Shown here: positions 1 through 7,801 of the stretch, in pieces | Numbering within the stretch: the first letter of the stretch is position 1 | How the letters are laid out: every line of letters begins with the position of its first letter | Assembly (NCBI RefSeq): GCF_039523735.1 | Contig: NZ_BAAAFW010000012.1 | Coordinates: forward strand, 1-64,000 | Source: Tatumella punctata | GTDB taxonomy: Bacteria > Pseudomonadota > Gammaproteobacteria > Enterobacterales > Enterobacteriaceae | Reading direction: 5' to 3' | Length of the DNA stretch: 64,000 nucleotides | Position numbers and translations under genes: made by a program | The notes under the pieces: model-generated | Database searches by the model: none | What the model was told of the DNA's origin: nothing | The model's input: only the letters and a program-made list of their open reading frames with translations

Positions 1-40
1 GTGGGGTCTCCCCATGCGAGAGTAGGGAACTGCCAGGCAT
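1..40 (+). rRNA. rrf: 5S rRNA, 3' end (partial)
   Basis: The first 40 bases match the 3' end of enterobacterial 5S rRNA, including the segments GTGGGGTCTCCCCATG and GGGAACTGCCAGGCAT. Only this tail lies in the window; the rest of the rRNA operon is upstream of base 1. Because fis, dusB and prmA follow downstream, the operon probably corresponds to rrnD of E. coli. The position match is inferred from synteny. Confidence 0.95.
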
Positions 41-50
41 CCAATAAGAC

Positions 51-81
51 AAAAAGGCCATCCGTAAGGATGGCCTTTTTG
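51..81 (+). terminator. rRNA operon terminator
   Basis: A hairpin with arms AAGGCCATCC and GGATGGCCTT around a four-base loop is followed by a run of T. It starts about ten bases after the 5S end, which is the usual place for the intrinsic terminator of an rRNA operon. Confidence 0.9.
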
Positions 82-245
82 CACTGGTTTTTTAAAATCC
101 TTCTGTACAGAATAACGGCATCTCTGTTGTTTATGTCCGCATTATGGCTTCTTTATGAGCACACCGGTGACTGAAAAGGCTGCCGGCGCGGCTGTATCCG
201 GAAGTTTTGATATTTTTTCGTCTGCTGCCGGGGCAATAGCACAGC

Positions 246-328
246 ACCGATGGCAGTGCGGGGTCTCCCCGTGCGGGAGAAGGACAGAAGCCTGCTTCTG
301 AACGTTGCCTCCGGCAACGGCCAGGCAT
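246..328 (+). pseudogene. Decayed second 5S rRNA copy (3' portion)
   Basis: Bases 246-280 resemble the 3' half of 5S rRNA (ACCGATGGCAGTGCGGGG, then TCTCCCC), with several changes. The final CCAGGCAT and its downstream flank at 321-351 repeat bases 33-63 exactly over 31 bases. Between the two homologous parts sit about 35 extra bases made of two perfect small hairpins, CAGAAG-CCTG-CTTCTG and GTTGCC-TCC-GGCAAC. The 5' half of the gene is absent. E. coli rrnD carries two 5S genes, so this may be a relic of a second one that took up an insert. It cannot encode a working 5S rRNA. Confidence 0.7.
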
Positions 329-338
329 CCAATAAGAC

Positions 339-365
339 AAAAAGGCCATCCTGACGGATGGCCTT
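339..365. terminator. Duplicated terminator, shared by the 5S relic and the small lipoprotein gene
   Basis: This is a second copy of the rRNA terminator with arms AAGGCCATCC and GGATGGCCTT. On the plus strand the T run is degraded. On the minus strand the hairpin is followed by five T residues and lies about 12 bases past the stop codon of the lipoprotein gene at 377-541, so it probably serves that gene now. Confidence 0.75.
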
Positions 366-376
366 ACTTCGATGAC

Positions 377-541
377 TCAGTGCATATTACTCGCCGGGAC
401 ATCTGTCCATTGGCAGTTAATGGTTTTTTTTCCGGCACTGCAATCCCCGTTATGGATCACAACGGTTTCCTGCGGAGGTTCTTTTTTCGCTGCACAGGCT
501 GACAGCAATAAAGTGACTAATACCAGGCTAAAGATACGCAT
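377..541 (-). CDS. Small lipoprotein (54 residues)
   Basis: This short reading frame encodes a hydrophobic signal peptide (residues 1-15) ending in a lipobox LLSAC, so Cys16 should be lipidated. The residue after Cys16 is Ala, not Asp, which favours sorting to the outer membrane. The mature part is about 39 residues, hydrophilic, with two further cysteines (Cys34, Cys43) that could form a disulfide. A good ribosome-binding site, GGAGA, lies seven to eight bases before the ATG, and a strong minus-strand terminator follows the stop. I do not recognise the family. E. coli has a small lipoprotein gene, yhdV, in the equivalent region near rrnD, but I cannot show homology. The lipobox, ribosome-binding site and terminator together make this likely to be a real gene. 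Confidence 0.75.
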   Translation of the reverse strand: MRIFSLVLVTLLLSACAAKKEPPQETVVIHNGDCSAGKKTINCQWTDVPASNMH

Positions 542-715
542 GCCAGCTTCTCCTAAACTTACTTTCGCTCATAATAAACGACCTGAGTAAGATTGTCCTG
601 TCTTGCCGTCAGTTATCCCTTTCTGCCATAAACACAGTTGCCGGAAGGCCGGTCAGACTGGCATAGTGAGAACTTATTATCGGCCTATTCATTCATCCGG
701 GTAATTCAATTAACT

Positions 716-1618
716 ATGACACAGAACGCTGACCTGATACTGACATTAAATGAGCATCACCGTTATCCTTCGACGGATAAAAATAGCGCTTCATTCAGCT
801 GGCCCGGAGGTCATGGCCTGGCGATCTATGTAGCGATGAATCTGGAGCATTTTTCATTTGGCTGTTCAGAAGGCGCTAAAATATCGCAGGTGGCTAACTC
901 TCTCGATATCCTGAATTATAGCTGGCGTGACTATGGAAATCGGGTCGGCGGCTGGCATCTGGCCGGGTTATTTGAAAAACTATCGATCCCTCCTGCTGTT
1001 ATCGCGAATAGCTCAATACTGGAACATTATCCTGAATTACTGCAACGCTGGACTGATTTACCCGGCAGTGAACTGATAGGCCACGGGTATACGAATTCTC
1101 AGCGACAAGGGGATTTGGATGAAGAAGAGGAGTCTTATCTGATCAGCTATTGTCAGCAGCAACTGACTCAATATCAGAATCAGAAAGTCTCTGGCTGGTT
1201 ATCTCCATGGATCTCAGAAAGTCATAATACCCCTGACCTGCTGAAACAGCACGGTTTTGACTACAGCCTTAACTGGGCACATGATGACAGACCGGTACCG
1301 ATCAACACCCGGCACGGTGAGTTGCTGTCGATACCGTACCCTCAGGAAATTAATGATATACCAACAATTATTCCGAATGGCACATCTATAGATATTTTCT
1401 GCCAGATGATTAAAGATCAATTTGCAGAACTTCTGGAACGCAGTAAGTTTTCTCCGCAGGTGATGGGGATTGCGTTGCACCCATATATTGTCGGGCAACC
1501 GTTCCGTTTTTATCAGTTAAAGAAAACCCTTGCTGAACTTATATTACAGCAGAATGAATTCTGGCTAACTACTCCCGGAGAAATTGCCCGTTATTACAGA
1601 TCTTCATTTCCTGAATAA
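716..1618 (+). CDS. Polysaccharide deacetylase-family protein (PuuE/allantoinase-like)
   Basis: The protein (300 residues from the chosen ATG) looks like the cytoplasmic NodB-fold deacetylases related to PuuE-type allantoinase. Visible family segments are the conserved RVGGWHLAGLFEKL, the IGHGY motif and GWLSPWISESHNTPDLL followed by FDYSLNWAHDDRP. No signal peptide is seen. The family hydrolyses amide or N-acetyl bonds in sugars or allantoin-like substrates; the substrate here cannot be read. A longer frame begins at 638, but its extra N-terminal residues do not look family-like, so the start at 716 is preferred despite a weak ribosome-binding site. No purine or polyamine catabolic gene lies nearby. 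It appears to be a single-gene unit in the accessory block. Confidence 0.75.
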   Translation: MTQNADLILTLNEHHRYPSTDKNSASFSWPGGHGLAIYVAMNLEHFSFGCSEGAKISQVANSLDILNYSWRDYGNRVGGWHLAGLFEKLSIPPAVIANSSILEHYPELLQRWTDLPGSELIGHGYTNSQRQGDLDEEEESYLISYCQQQLTQYQNQKVSGWLSPWISESHNTPDLLKQHGFDYSLNWAHDDRPVPINTRHGELLSIPYPQEINDIPTIIPNGTSIDIFCQMIKDQFAELLERSKFSPQVMGIALHPYIVGQPFRFYQLKKTLAELILQQNEFWLTTPGEIARYYRSSFPE

Positions 1619-1877
1619 ACAATAGAACTTACATCATTATTAGCCGGAAATAAAATACCTCTTCCGGCTATAAAGCAGAGAAACAGGGGCCTGTCATCAG
1701 ACTATAGAATTTTCTCCGGAGAGTAATTCTGTATCGGATAGTTAATAACATACTGAAAGTTATTGGCTTATTATATTCACTGTAAATATGTTTTTCTGAA
1801 GGTTTAATTATGACAGCTGTTATAAATACCGATATATAACCGTAAATCTGATTGATATTAAGTAATACATTAAATAG

Positions 1878-2075
1878 TTATCCGGGTAATAATAAAAGCC
1901 CGGGAATCATAACGAAAGAAATATAATCCCTGTTGTCTGTTATAGCCATTTCAGACCAGACAGTCTCCGGCGACATTAAACAGACCCGCTTTGAGATCGA
2001 TCCGGGATTCGCAGCCTGTAAATCCCGGTACCTCTCTTCAGGGATAAGTATGCTGTCCTTATGATATTTTGTCAT
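1878..2075 (-). CDS. Hypothetical small protein (65 residues), doubtful
   Basis: A 65-codon frame lies alone in the 560-base gap between the deacetylase and flavodoxin genes. The first half is hydrophilic and charged and the last ten residues are hydrophobic. There is no clear ribosome-binding site and I recognise no domain. The surrounding gap is AT-rich and otherwise shows only possible promoter sequence for the flavodoxin gene. It may be a gene remnant or a chance frame. Confidence 0.2.
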   Translation of the reverse strand: MTKYHKDSILIPEERYRDLQAANPGSISKRVCLMSPETVWSEMAITDNRDYISFVMIPGLLLLPG

Positions 2076-2178
2076 AGAACAGTAGATGAATATTTATCAA
2101 AAAACGGCGATGATAGCTATTCACGTATGCTGTGTATCACCGTGTTTTACCAATGGCTAGTCTAACAGAGAGGTTAAT

Positions 2179-2730
2179 ATGTCAGATATTTATGTGATTT
2201 ATTTTTCCGGGTACGGACACACTAAACGCGTTGCCGAAAGTGTTGCTGAAGGTGCCGGAGCAGAACTTATTGCAATAGATAATCAGGGTGAAATTACCGA
2301 ACAGGACTGGGAAAAACTGAATGCCGCCGACGGTATTATTTTTGGTGCACCGACTTATATGGGGAGTGCGCCATGGCAGTTTAAAAAATTTGCGGATGCC
2401 AGTTCTAAAGCCTGGTTTACTCGTCAATGGCAGGATAAGGTTTTTGGCGGATTTACCAACAGTGCCAGTCTGAATGGTGATAAGCAGAATACCCTGATTT
2501 TCTTCCAGACTCTGGCAGCACAACATGGCGGGATCTGGGTCAGCCTGGGGATACTACCGGCCAACACCACGACCGCAACCCGTGAAGATATTAATAACCT
2601 CGGAGGATCCGCAGGGCCGCTTATTCAGTCACCTTCCGATGCCGGGGCTGAACTCATCCCTGCCGGTGATATTGAAACAGCACGTCAGTACGGCGCACGG
2701 GTTGCTTCAATTACCGCACGTTTAAAATAG
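2179..2730 (+). CDS. Flavodoxin-like NAD(P)H-dependent oxidoreductase (WrbA-type fold)
   Basis: The 183-residue protein has the flavodoxin fold. An N-terminal YFSGYGHTKRVAESVAEGA segment matches the phosphate-binding loop, IIFGAPTYMGS (about residues 54-64) matches the FMN-ring loop, and the segment KVFGGFTNSASLNGDKQNTL resembles WrbA. It probably binds FMN and reduces quinones or similar acceptors in the cytoplasm. The length is close to WrbA (about 200 residues), but the sequence is divergent, so the gene symbol is withheld. A GAGAGG ribosome-binding site lies before the ATG. The gene stands alone and converges on the glycerate kinase gene. Confidence 0.8.
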   Translation: MSDIYVIYFSGYGHTKRVAESVAEGAGAELIAIDNQGEITEQDWEKLNAADGIIFGAPTYMGSAPWQFKKFADASSKAWFTRQWQDKVFGGFTNSASLNGDKQNTLIFFQTLAAQHGGIWVSLGILPANTTTATREDINNLGGSAGPLIQSPSDAGAELIPAGDIETARQYGARVASITARLK

Positions 2731-2745
2731 TTCCGCCATTGTTCG

Positions 2746-2767
2746 CAGGGGGCTTTTCTGCCCCCTG
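2746..2767. terminator. Convergent hairpin between flavodoxin and glycerate kinase genes
   Basis: An eight-base perfect stem, CAGGGGGC and GCCCCCTG, encloses the six-base loop TTTTCT. It sits between two convergent genes. It lacks a long T run on either strand, so termination strength is uncertain. Confidence 0.5.
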
Positions 2768-2789
2768 TATCAGCCATTCCGATGCCGGA

Positions 2790-3935
2790 TCAGCTCAGGT
2801 GTAATCTGAGTAATCTTCCGACGTTTTCACAGGTTCGCTGGATATTAACCGTACCGCTGCGCAGCAGGTTGTCGATACTGTCAGCGTGAGGGATGATCCC
2901 AAAAATAGCATCAATACCCTGCCGGTAGAGAGGCTCAGTACCTGAACCCATACTGCCGGCAATCGCGATCACAGGGACCCCGGCAGCTTTTGCCAGCCGT
3001 GCAACACCCAGCGGAGTTTTACCAAACATGGTCTGTGCATCCATCCGTCCTTCACCTGTGAAACAATAATCTGCACCGGTCAGGTGCTGCTTCAGCCGGG
3101 TATACGACAGTATAATTTCAACACCGTTTTTTAATTCGCAGTCGGTAAATGCCAGCAATCCAGCACCGAGTCCTCCCGCGGCACCTGCTCCGGGCTGATC
3201 AGCCACATTTTTGCCAAGTTGCTGACAGATAATCTGTGCATAATGGGCCAGATTGTCGTCGAGCTGGCGGACCATGGGTGGCGTAGCCCCTTTCTGCGGA
3301 CCAAATACGACCGAGGCTCCCTGGTCACCACACAGAGGGCTTGTTACATCGCAGGCGACAAGAAACTTTACACCGTTCAGGCGTGGATCGAGGCCGGATA
3401 TATCAATTCGTTGCAGGTCTCCCAGCGCACCTCCGCCACGGCTCAGCTGCCGGTGATGCGGACCATAAAAACGTACACCTAAAGCTTCGGCCATACCTGC
3501 TCCGCCATCATTGGTGGCACTGCCGCCGAGGCCTAAAATTATCTGTCTGACACCTTTATTCAGACAGGCTGTGACCAGCTGACCGGTGCCATAGCTGGTC
3601 GCCAGTAAGGGATTACGATTATCAGGAGCGGTATGCTGGATACCGCTTGCAGAAGACATTTCAATAATACCCACAGTACCATCGCCACTGATCCCAAAAA
3701 TAGCTTCTGCAGGAGAACCCGAAGGGCCGGTTACTGTTACAGAGTGTAAGGCTCCGCAGGTCGCATCAACCAGTGACCGGGTGGTCCCTTCACCACCGTC
3801 AGCCATCGGCACATGGATATAGCGGGCCTCAGGAAATACCCTCCGTAAACCGCGCTCCATGGCAATACAGACTTCCTTCGCGGTCATACTTTCTTTGAAT
3901 GAGTCCGGGGCTAAAACAAACGTCATGGGTTTCAT
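2790..3935 (-). CDS. Glycerate 2-kinase (GarK/GlxK family)
   Basis: The protein has 381 residues, the same length as E. coli GarK, and aligns with it throughout. Conserved segments include LAPDSFKESMTA at the N terminus, PMADGGEGT, LGLGGSATNDGGAGM, PGAGAAGGLGAGL and FTGEGRMDAQT. It phosphorylates D-glycerate with ATP to give 2-phosphoglycerate, feeding glycerate from glyoxylate, tartronate or sugar-acid catabolism into glycolysis. In E. coli the kinases sit with garL/garR or glxR/gcl. Here no such partner is adjacent, so its supply pathway lies elsewhere or the gene works alone. AGGTGA precedes the chosen ATG; a second in-frame ATG lies three codons later. GarK and GlxK cannot be told apart from the sequence alone. 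Confidence 0.9.
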   Translation of the reverse strand: MKPMTFVLAPDSFKESMTAKEVCIAMERGLRRVFPEARYIHVPMADGGEGTTRSLVDATCGALHSVTVTGPSGSPAEAIFGISGDGTVGIIEMSSASGIQHTAPDNRNPLLATSYGTGQLVTACLNKGVRQIILGLGGSATNDGGAGMAEALGVRFYGPHHRQLSRGGGALGDLQRIDISGLDPRLNGVKFLVACDVTSPLCGDQGASVVFGPQKGATPPMVRQLDDNLAHYAQIICQQLGKNVADQPGAGAAGGLGAGLLAFTDCELKNGVEIILSYTRLKQHLTGADYCFTGEGRMDAQTMFGKTPLGVARLAKAAGVPVIAIAGSMGSGTEPLYRQGIDAIFGIIPHADSIDNLLRSGTVNIQRTCENVGRLLRLHLS

Positions 3936-4589
3936 TTTTTCACCTTTTTATGCCTCCGGGCGGCTCTGCAATTCTATGGCTGACAGCAGCACCCGTGGAA
4001 TAATAGTCAGAGAGCCGTGGGGGTATTTATACTTTTTAGCGGGGCGGGAGGGCTTCTGCAATTGTATTTATTGAAATGTTTAACAACAGCTATCCGGCCA
4101 CGGATTATAACCTTACCCGGCGATGGCGGGGATACAGACTGCCAGTATGGTTACAGGTGAGGATGCTTACACAGTCGTCTGTTTCAGCCAGCGGTCTCTG
4201 AGCTGTTCATCAGACATATCAATAAACGTACTTATTAATCAGTAGAAATTATATTTAATTTTCTGTTGTCTTCGCCTTATCAGTTCCACCACAAATCCCA
4301 CAGAATAATTTTATCACATTGATTTAAAATGGATATTTTTTAGTTATAACAGCCATTCTGTAATATCAGGACATGAACATCCTTAAATAAACTTATTTTT
4401 CTCAGGTATTTGTTAAAACAAATTTCAGTTTGAGTCAGTCTATAGCAAAGTGTTATGCTCACCGGCTGATTATATTGATTAACATTTTTTACTATTACTG
4501 TCTGGAATGACGGTTTCTGCGTGTCTGCGGACAGTAAAATATCAATACAGACAGAATACTCTGCTGCGGGTATTCAGAGGCCCCCCTGA
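3936..4589. other. 654-base intergenic region upstream of the envelope operon
   Basis: This AT-rich gap separates the divergent glycerate kinase and OmpA-lipoprotein genes and must hold both promoters. I see no convincing coding frame, RNA gene or repeat. The stretch from about 4200 to 4560 is particularly AT-rich, as is often the case for promoters bound by H-NS-like proteins (inference). Confidence 0.4.
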
Positions 4590-6131
4590 ATGAAAATTAC
4601 GGAAATAACAGTTGTTGTTTTATCGGCCAGTCTGCTCAGCAGCTGTGCAAATACACAAGACCAGCTCAATGAAACCGGTGCTCATTATGGAACAGAGATC
4701 CTCTGCGGCGTCGGTGCTATCGGGGGTGCTATCGTCGGTAACCTGGTGGGAAGAAAACTGGGTAATGCAGCTGCCGGTACCGCGATTGGTGCGGCATTAG
4801 GTACCGGAGGAGGCTGCTATGCGGGAAACATCTGGCAGACCCGTTCGAAAGCTCTGCTGGAAGCAGCCAGAAAAGCCAATATCCGGATGACGACCGAATC
4901 TGCGTTAACCCGTCCCTCTGCCACAGATAAACAGGCGGGCGGCATCGTGGCCCAGGTCAGTGACCAGGGGATGTTTGATACCGGCTCAGCACAATTAACT
5001 ACCACAGGTCACCGGCAGATAGAGAGCCTGGCCAGGGTGTATGCAGAGGCTCAGAGTACTCCCCGTTACTATCTGGTAGTCGGACATACGGACTCCACGG
5101 GTAATCCGGAAGTGAATAAGCAGCTTTCTGAGCAACGGGCAAAATCAGTCGGTAGCCTGTTACGCGGTGCCGGGATACCTGCCAGCCATATTTACTATCA
5201 GGGGGCAGGAGCTTCGCGTCCGATTGGCAGTAACCAGACCCCTGAGGGACGGGCTAAAAATCGCCGGGTAGAAATAAGTGAATTAAGTGATGAAAAAGCA
5301 CTGGCGATGCGGGTAGAGCAGGAGCAGGGTAACAGCCGCTATCTGGACTATAGCAGTACTGTATCGGTTGTCAGGGCATCGTCCGCCGGTGATGAGAAAA
5401 AAAACCTATCCCGGGCAACGACCCTGGTGCCATCCGCTGCGGATAAAGCAGTTCCGGAACGTCATTCTCAGATCACGGAGAATAAAAAACAAACCCGCAC
5501 GGGTAACAAAAACAAGACGTCTGTCGCCACCACTACGGCAGAGACGACCCGGCACATTCCTGCATCAGAACAGATTGATTTTAATGGGCAGCCGGCGGCT
5601 TCTGTGACCAGTGTGGTTACCGAAGTGGATGCCAGTGAGTCTTCTTCCTGGTTTCCGACGGCCCGTGCCGCAGATACTGCCATTATGAGTTGTGCAACTG
5701 ATAGTCTCAGGATCAGTGGTCAGGTGAAGAGCCTGGCAACCGGCAAAGACTTCACTACCCATCATAGCTATGACTATTTACCTGGTTACGGTGGCTTGTC
5801 CTGGGCGAATGTAGTGAATAACAATCTGGTGGTTATTTCCCCGGTCGCTATTTTGCGTGATGGTGCCCAGCCCGGTCAGAATCCGACCATATCGATAGTG
5901 ACGCATTTTACCGGAACCCGGAAAGAACCGTCGGCGGTTATTCCTGCCATTGCGCAGACCTATCAGGGGAAAGACGACATTATTTATCGTGTTTACCCGC
6001 GCCAGACCGGCAGTGCCGTAACTTGTATGGATATTGTTTTTAGTACCCGTGGCGCGAAAGCGACAAAAGGGCAGCTCTTCTATCCGAAAGCGACCACGAC
6101 CTATGTGGCCGATTATATCCCGACGCATTAA
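4590..6131 (+). CDS. OmpA-domain lipoprotein with glycine-zipper and novel C-terminal domain
   Basis: The 513-residue protein begins with a signal peptide and lipobox LSSC, giving a lipid anchor at Cys19; residues +2 and +3 (Ala, Asn) favour the outer membrane. Residues about 36-80 are a glycine-zipper segment rich in GAIGGAIVG-type repeats. Residues about 119-231 are an OmpA/Pal-type peptidoglycan-binding domain with GHTDSTG (Asp168), NKQLSEQRAKSV and NRRVEI. A low-complexity Ser/Thr/Lys linker spans about 235-350. The C-terminal 145 residues (about 367-513), with two cysteines, match no domain I recognise. The stop is 21 bases before the next gene, so the three genes at 4590-8638 form one operon. 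The likely role is to tie the outer membrane to peptidoglycan while presenting the C-terminal domain to its partners; this is an inference. Confidence 0.8.
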   Translation: MKITEITVVVLSASLLSSCANTQDQLNETGAHYGTEILCGVGAIGGAIVGNLVGRKLGNAAAGTAIGAALGTGGGCYAGNIWQTRSKALLEAARKANIRMTTESALTRPSATDKQAGGIVAQVSDQGMFDTGSAQLTTTGHRQIESLARVYAEAQSTPRYYLVVGHTDSTGNPEVNKQLSEQRAKSVGSLLRGAGIPASHIYYQGAGASRPIGSNQTPEGRAKNRRVEISELSDEKALAMRVEQEQGNSRYLDYSSTVSVVRASSAGDEKKNLSRATTLVPSAADKAVPERHSQITENKKQTRTGNKNKTSVATTTAETTRHIPASEQIDFNGQPAASVTSVVTEVDASESSSWFPTARAADTAIMSCATDSLRISGQVKSLATGKDFTTHHSYDYLPGYGGLSWANVVNNNLVVISPVAILRDGAQPGQNPTISIVTHFTGTRKEPSAVIPAIAQTYQGKDDIIYRVYPRQTGSAVTCMDIVFSTRGAKATKGQLFYPKATTTYVADYIPTH

Positions 6132-6152
6132 TTATGATGAGACTCAATAACT

Positions 6153-7784
6153 ATGAATGACTTTTCACTTGGCGGGCTTGGTGCTCAGATTATTGAGCAC
6201 CGCCTGCTCACTCTCTGCATTATTCTTCTGCTACTGGCGGCAGGAATTGCGTATAAAAAATGGGATGATGTCCGTTATTTTTGTATGAGGGTCTGGCATG
6301 TCATGCCGCTGGTGGGAACGGTAGCTAAAGCCTCTCGCCAGTATTCCAGCCGTTCATCGCTGGTACATCAGTCAAAATGGCTGGATGCTGAAATGAATAT
6401 TGCTGATCTCTACTACAATGAGTATGTGGCTGCGGATCAGGACATTACCTATTACAATCAGTGCAAAGACTATCTGGCTAAAGTACTGGAATCTGGTCGT
6501 AAAAAAGCACCGGTATGGGTAACCCCCCTGATAGTCGTGCTGCTGGTGATGGAAGCTATCGGGTTCGCCTATGTTCTTGGTCCTTTTATGGCGCCACGGA
6601 TTTCAGCGAATAATCTGCAGATTGTTGTCTGGTCACTGGCGTTGATCCTGTCGCTGATTTCCGGCTTTATTGCCCACCACGCCGGTGCCGCCCAGCATTA
6701 TAACTCTTTGTTAAGAAAGGCAAATCGCTGGTTCAGTCAGAGTGATTCAAAAAAGAATCTGAATGAAGTCAGTGAAATTCAGATTGTCCATACTTACCGT
6801 GATAATGATGAACCACGCTATAACCAAATCGCAGCAAGGATCTCTATCGATCATGACTGTGCAGAACACCGCCGTCCCGTCTGGGGATTTTATGCCTGGA
6901 TTCTGATTATTGCGATCGCGGCTTTCGGGGTGCGTTATTACACCTTGCAGATGGTGGAATCAAAACAATCAGTCACCAGCATGCAGAGCAGCAATGATGT
7001 CAGCAGCCCATGGGGTAGTGTACTTCCTGCCCAGGCGGCACAGAATGATCAGCAGGCCAGACTGCAGGCCGAAAACGACATGCAGCAGTCAAAGCATGAT
7101 GCCTCGCTGGTGACGTTTATTATCCTTTCTGTCATTTATATCGGTGTGCAGTTTTTTGCTTTCTTCCTCGGACGCAATTATGGTTTCGCCGGCGTACATT
7201 CTTCAGAGGCCTGGCACAGCACTCATCGTTTTCCAAATGCACAGGCAATGCGCTCCTGGATGGAGCGACGGAAACGGGCAATCAGTATGCATGCCGATCA
7301 TAAACTGAGTATGCTGCGGCGCAAACTGATGCACAAAACGACCACCAGTGCCGAAGAACGTGAATTACTGAAGCAATCCCTGAACCGTGATTTTGAAAGC
7401 TATGTCCGGCAAAAACAGGCGGGGCTGGAGCAGGAACGTGAAAACAGTCGTCGCAAAGAGCTGGAAGACTATAAGCGCAACCAGAAGCTGGATAGCGATA
7501 TTACCCGTCATAATAGCGCCGGGGCTGGTCACACAATACAGCCAGCCGTCACGGTAATTCGTGATATACCGGCTGAAGATACACAGAGTCAGGCTGCTGC
7601 CCCGGTCTCTGATGCGGACATTAAACCACTGGAATATCCGGATATCACTGAAGTCGAAGCAGGTGAATTGATTTTCCTGGCAAATATTTATCCGTCGTTC
7701 TCAGGACTGACAGAACAACAGATCACTTTTATCTGGAAAGCGCAATGCTTTGCGAAAAAGCGTGGCTTGTTTGCTGTGGCGTAA
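6153..7784 (+). CDS. Five-helix inner-membrane protein of the OmpA/vWA operon, unknown function
   Basis: I do not recognise this 543-residue protein. Five hydrophobic segments are visible at about residues 17-34, 121-143, 156-176, 244-262 and 319-340. Between helices one and two is a soluble part (about 35-119) rich in aromatic and charged residues. The last 200 residues are hydrophilic, with a strongly charged stretch (about 365-450) likely to form a coiled coil, followed by a Pro/Ala-rich linker and a short compact C-terminal part. The positively charged RRKRAIS just after helix five suggests that this tail is cytoplasmic. It lies 21 bases after the OmpA-domain gene and 17 bases before the vWA-like gene, which points to one membrane-spanning complex. 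It lacks the sequence look of MotA/TolQ/ExbB proteins. Confidence 0.75.
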   Translation: MNDFSLGGLGAQIIEHRLLTLCIILLLLAAGIAYKKWDDVRYFCMRVWHVMPLVGTVAKASRQYSSRSSLVHQSKWLDAEMNIADLYYNEYVAADQDITYYNQCKDYLAKVLESGRKKAPVWVTPLIVVLLVMEAIGFAYVLGPFMAPRISANNLQIVVWSLALILSLISGFIAHHAGAAQHYNSLLRKANRWFSQSDSKKNLNEVSEIQIVHTYRDNDEPRYNQIAARISIDHDCAEHRRPVWGFYAWILIIAIAAFGVRYYTLQMVESKQSVTSMQSSNDVSSPWGSVLPAQAAQNDQQARLQAENDMQQSKHDASLVTFIILSVIYIGVQFFAFFLGRNYGFAGVHSSEAWHSTHRFPNAQAMRSWMERRKRAISMHADHKLSMLRRKLMHKTTTSAEERELLKQSLNRDFESYVRQKQAGLEQERENSRRKELEDYKRNQKLDSDITRHNSAGAGHTIQPAVTVIRDIPAEDTQSQAAAPVSDADIKPLEYPDITEVEAGELIFLANIYPSFSGLTEQQITFIWKAQCFAKKRGLFAVA

Positions 7785-7801
7785 AACACGGGAGAATAAT
7801 A

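Noticed and set aside
131..349. 72-codon minus-strand frame over the 5S relic
   Set aside because: It is antisense to rRNA-derived sequence, has an rRNA-shaped composition and no ribosome-binding site. Such frames are a common false annotation near rRNA operons.
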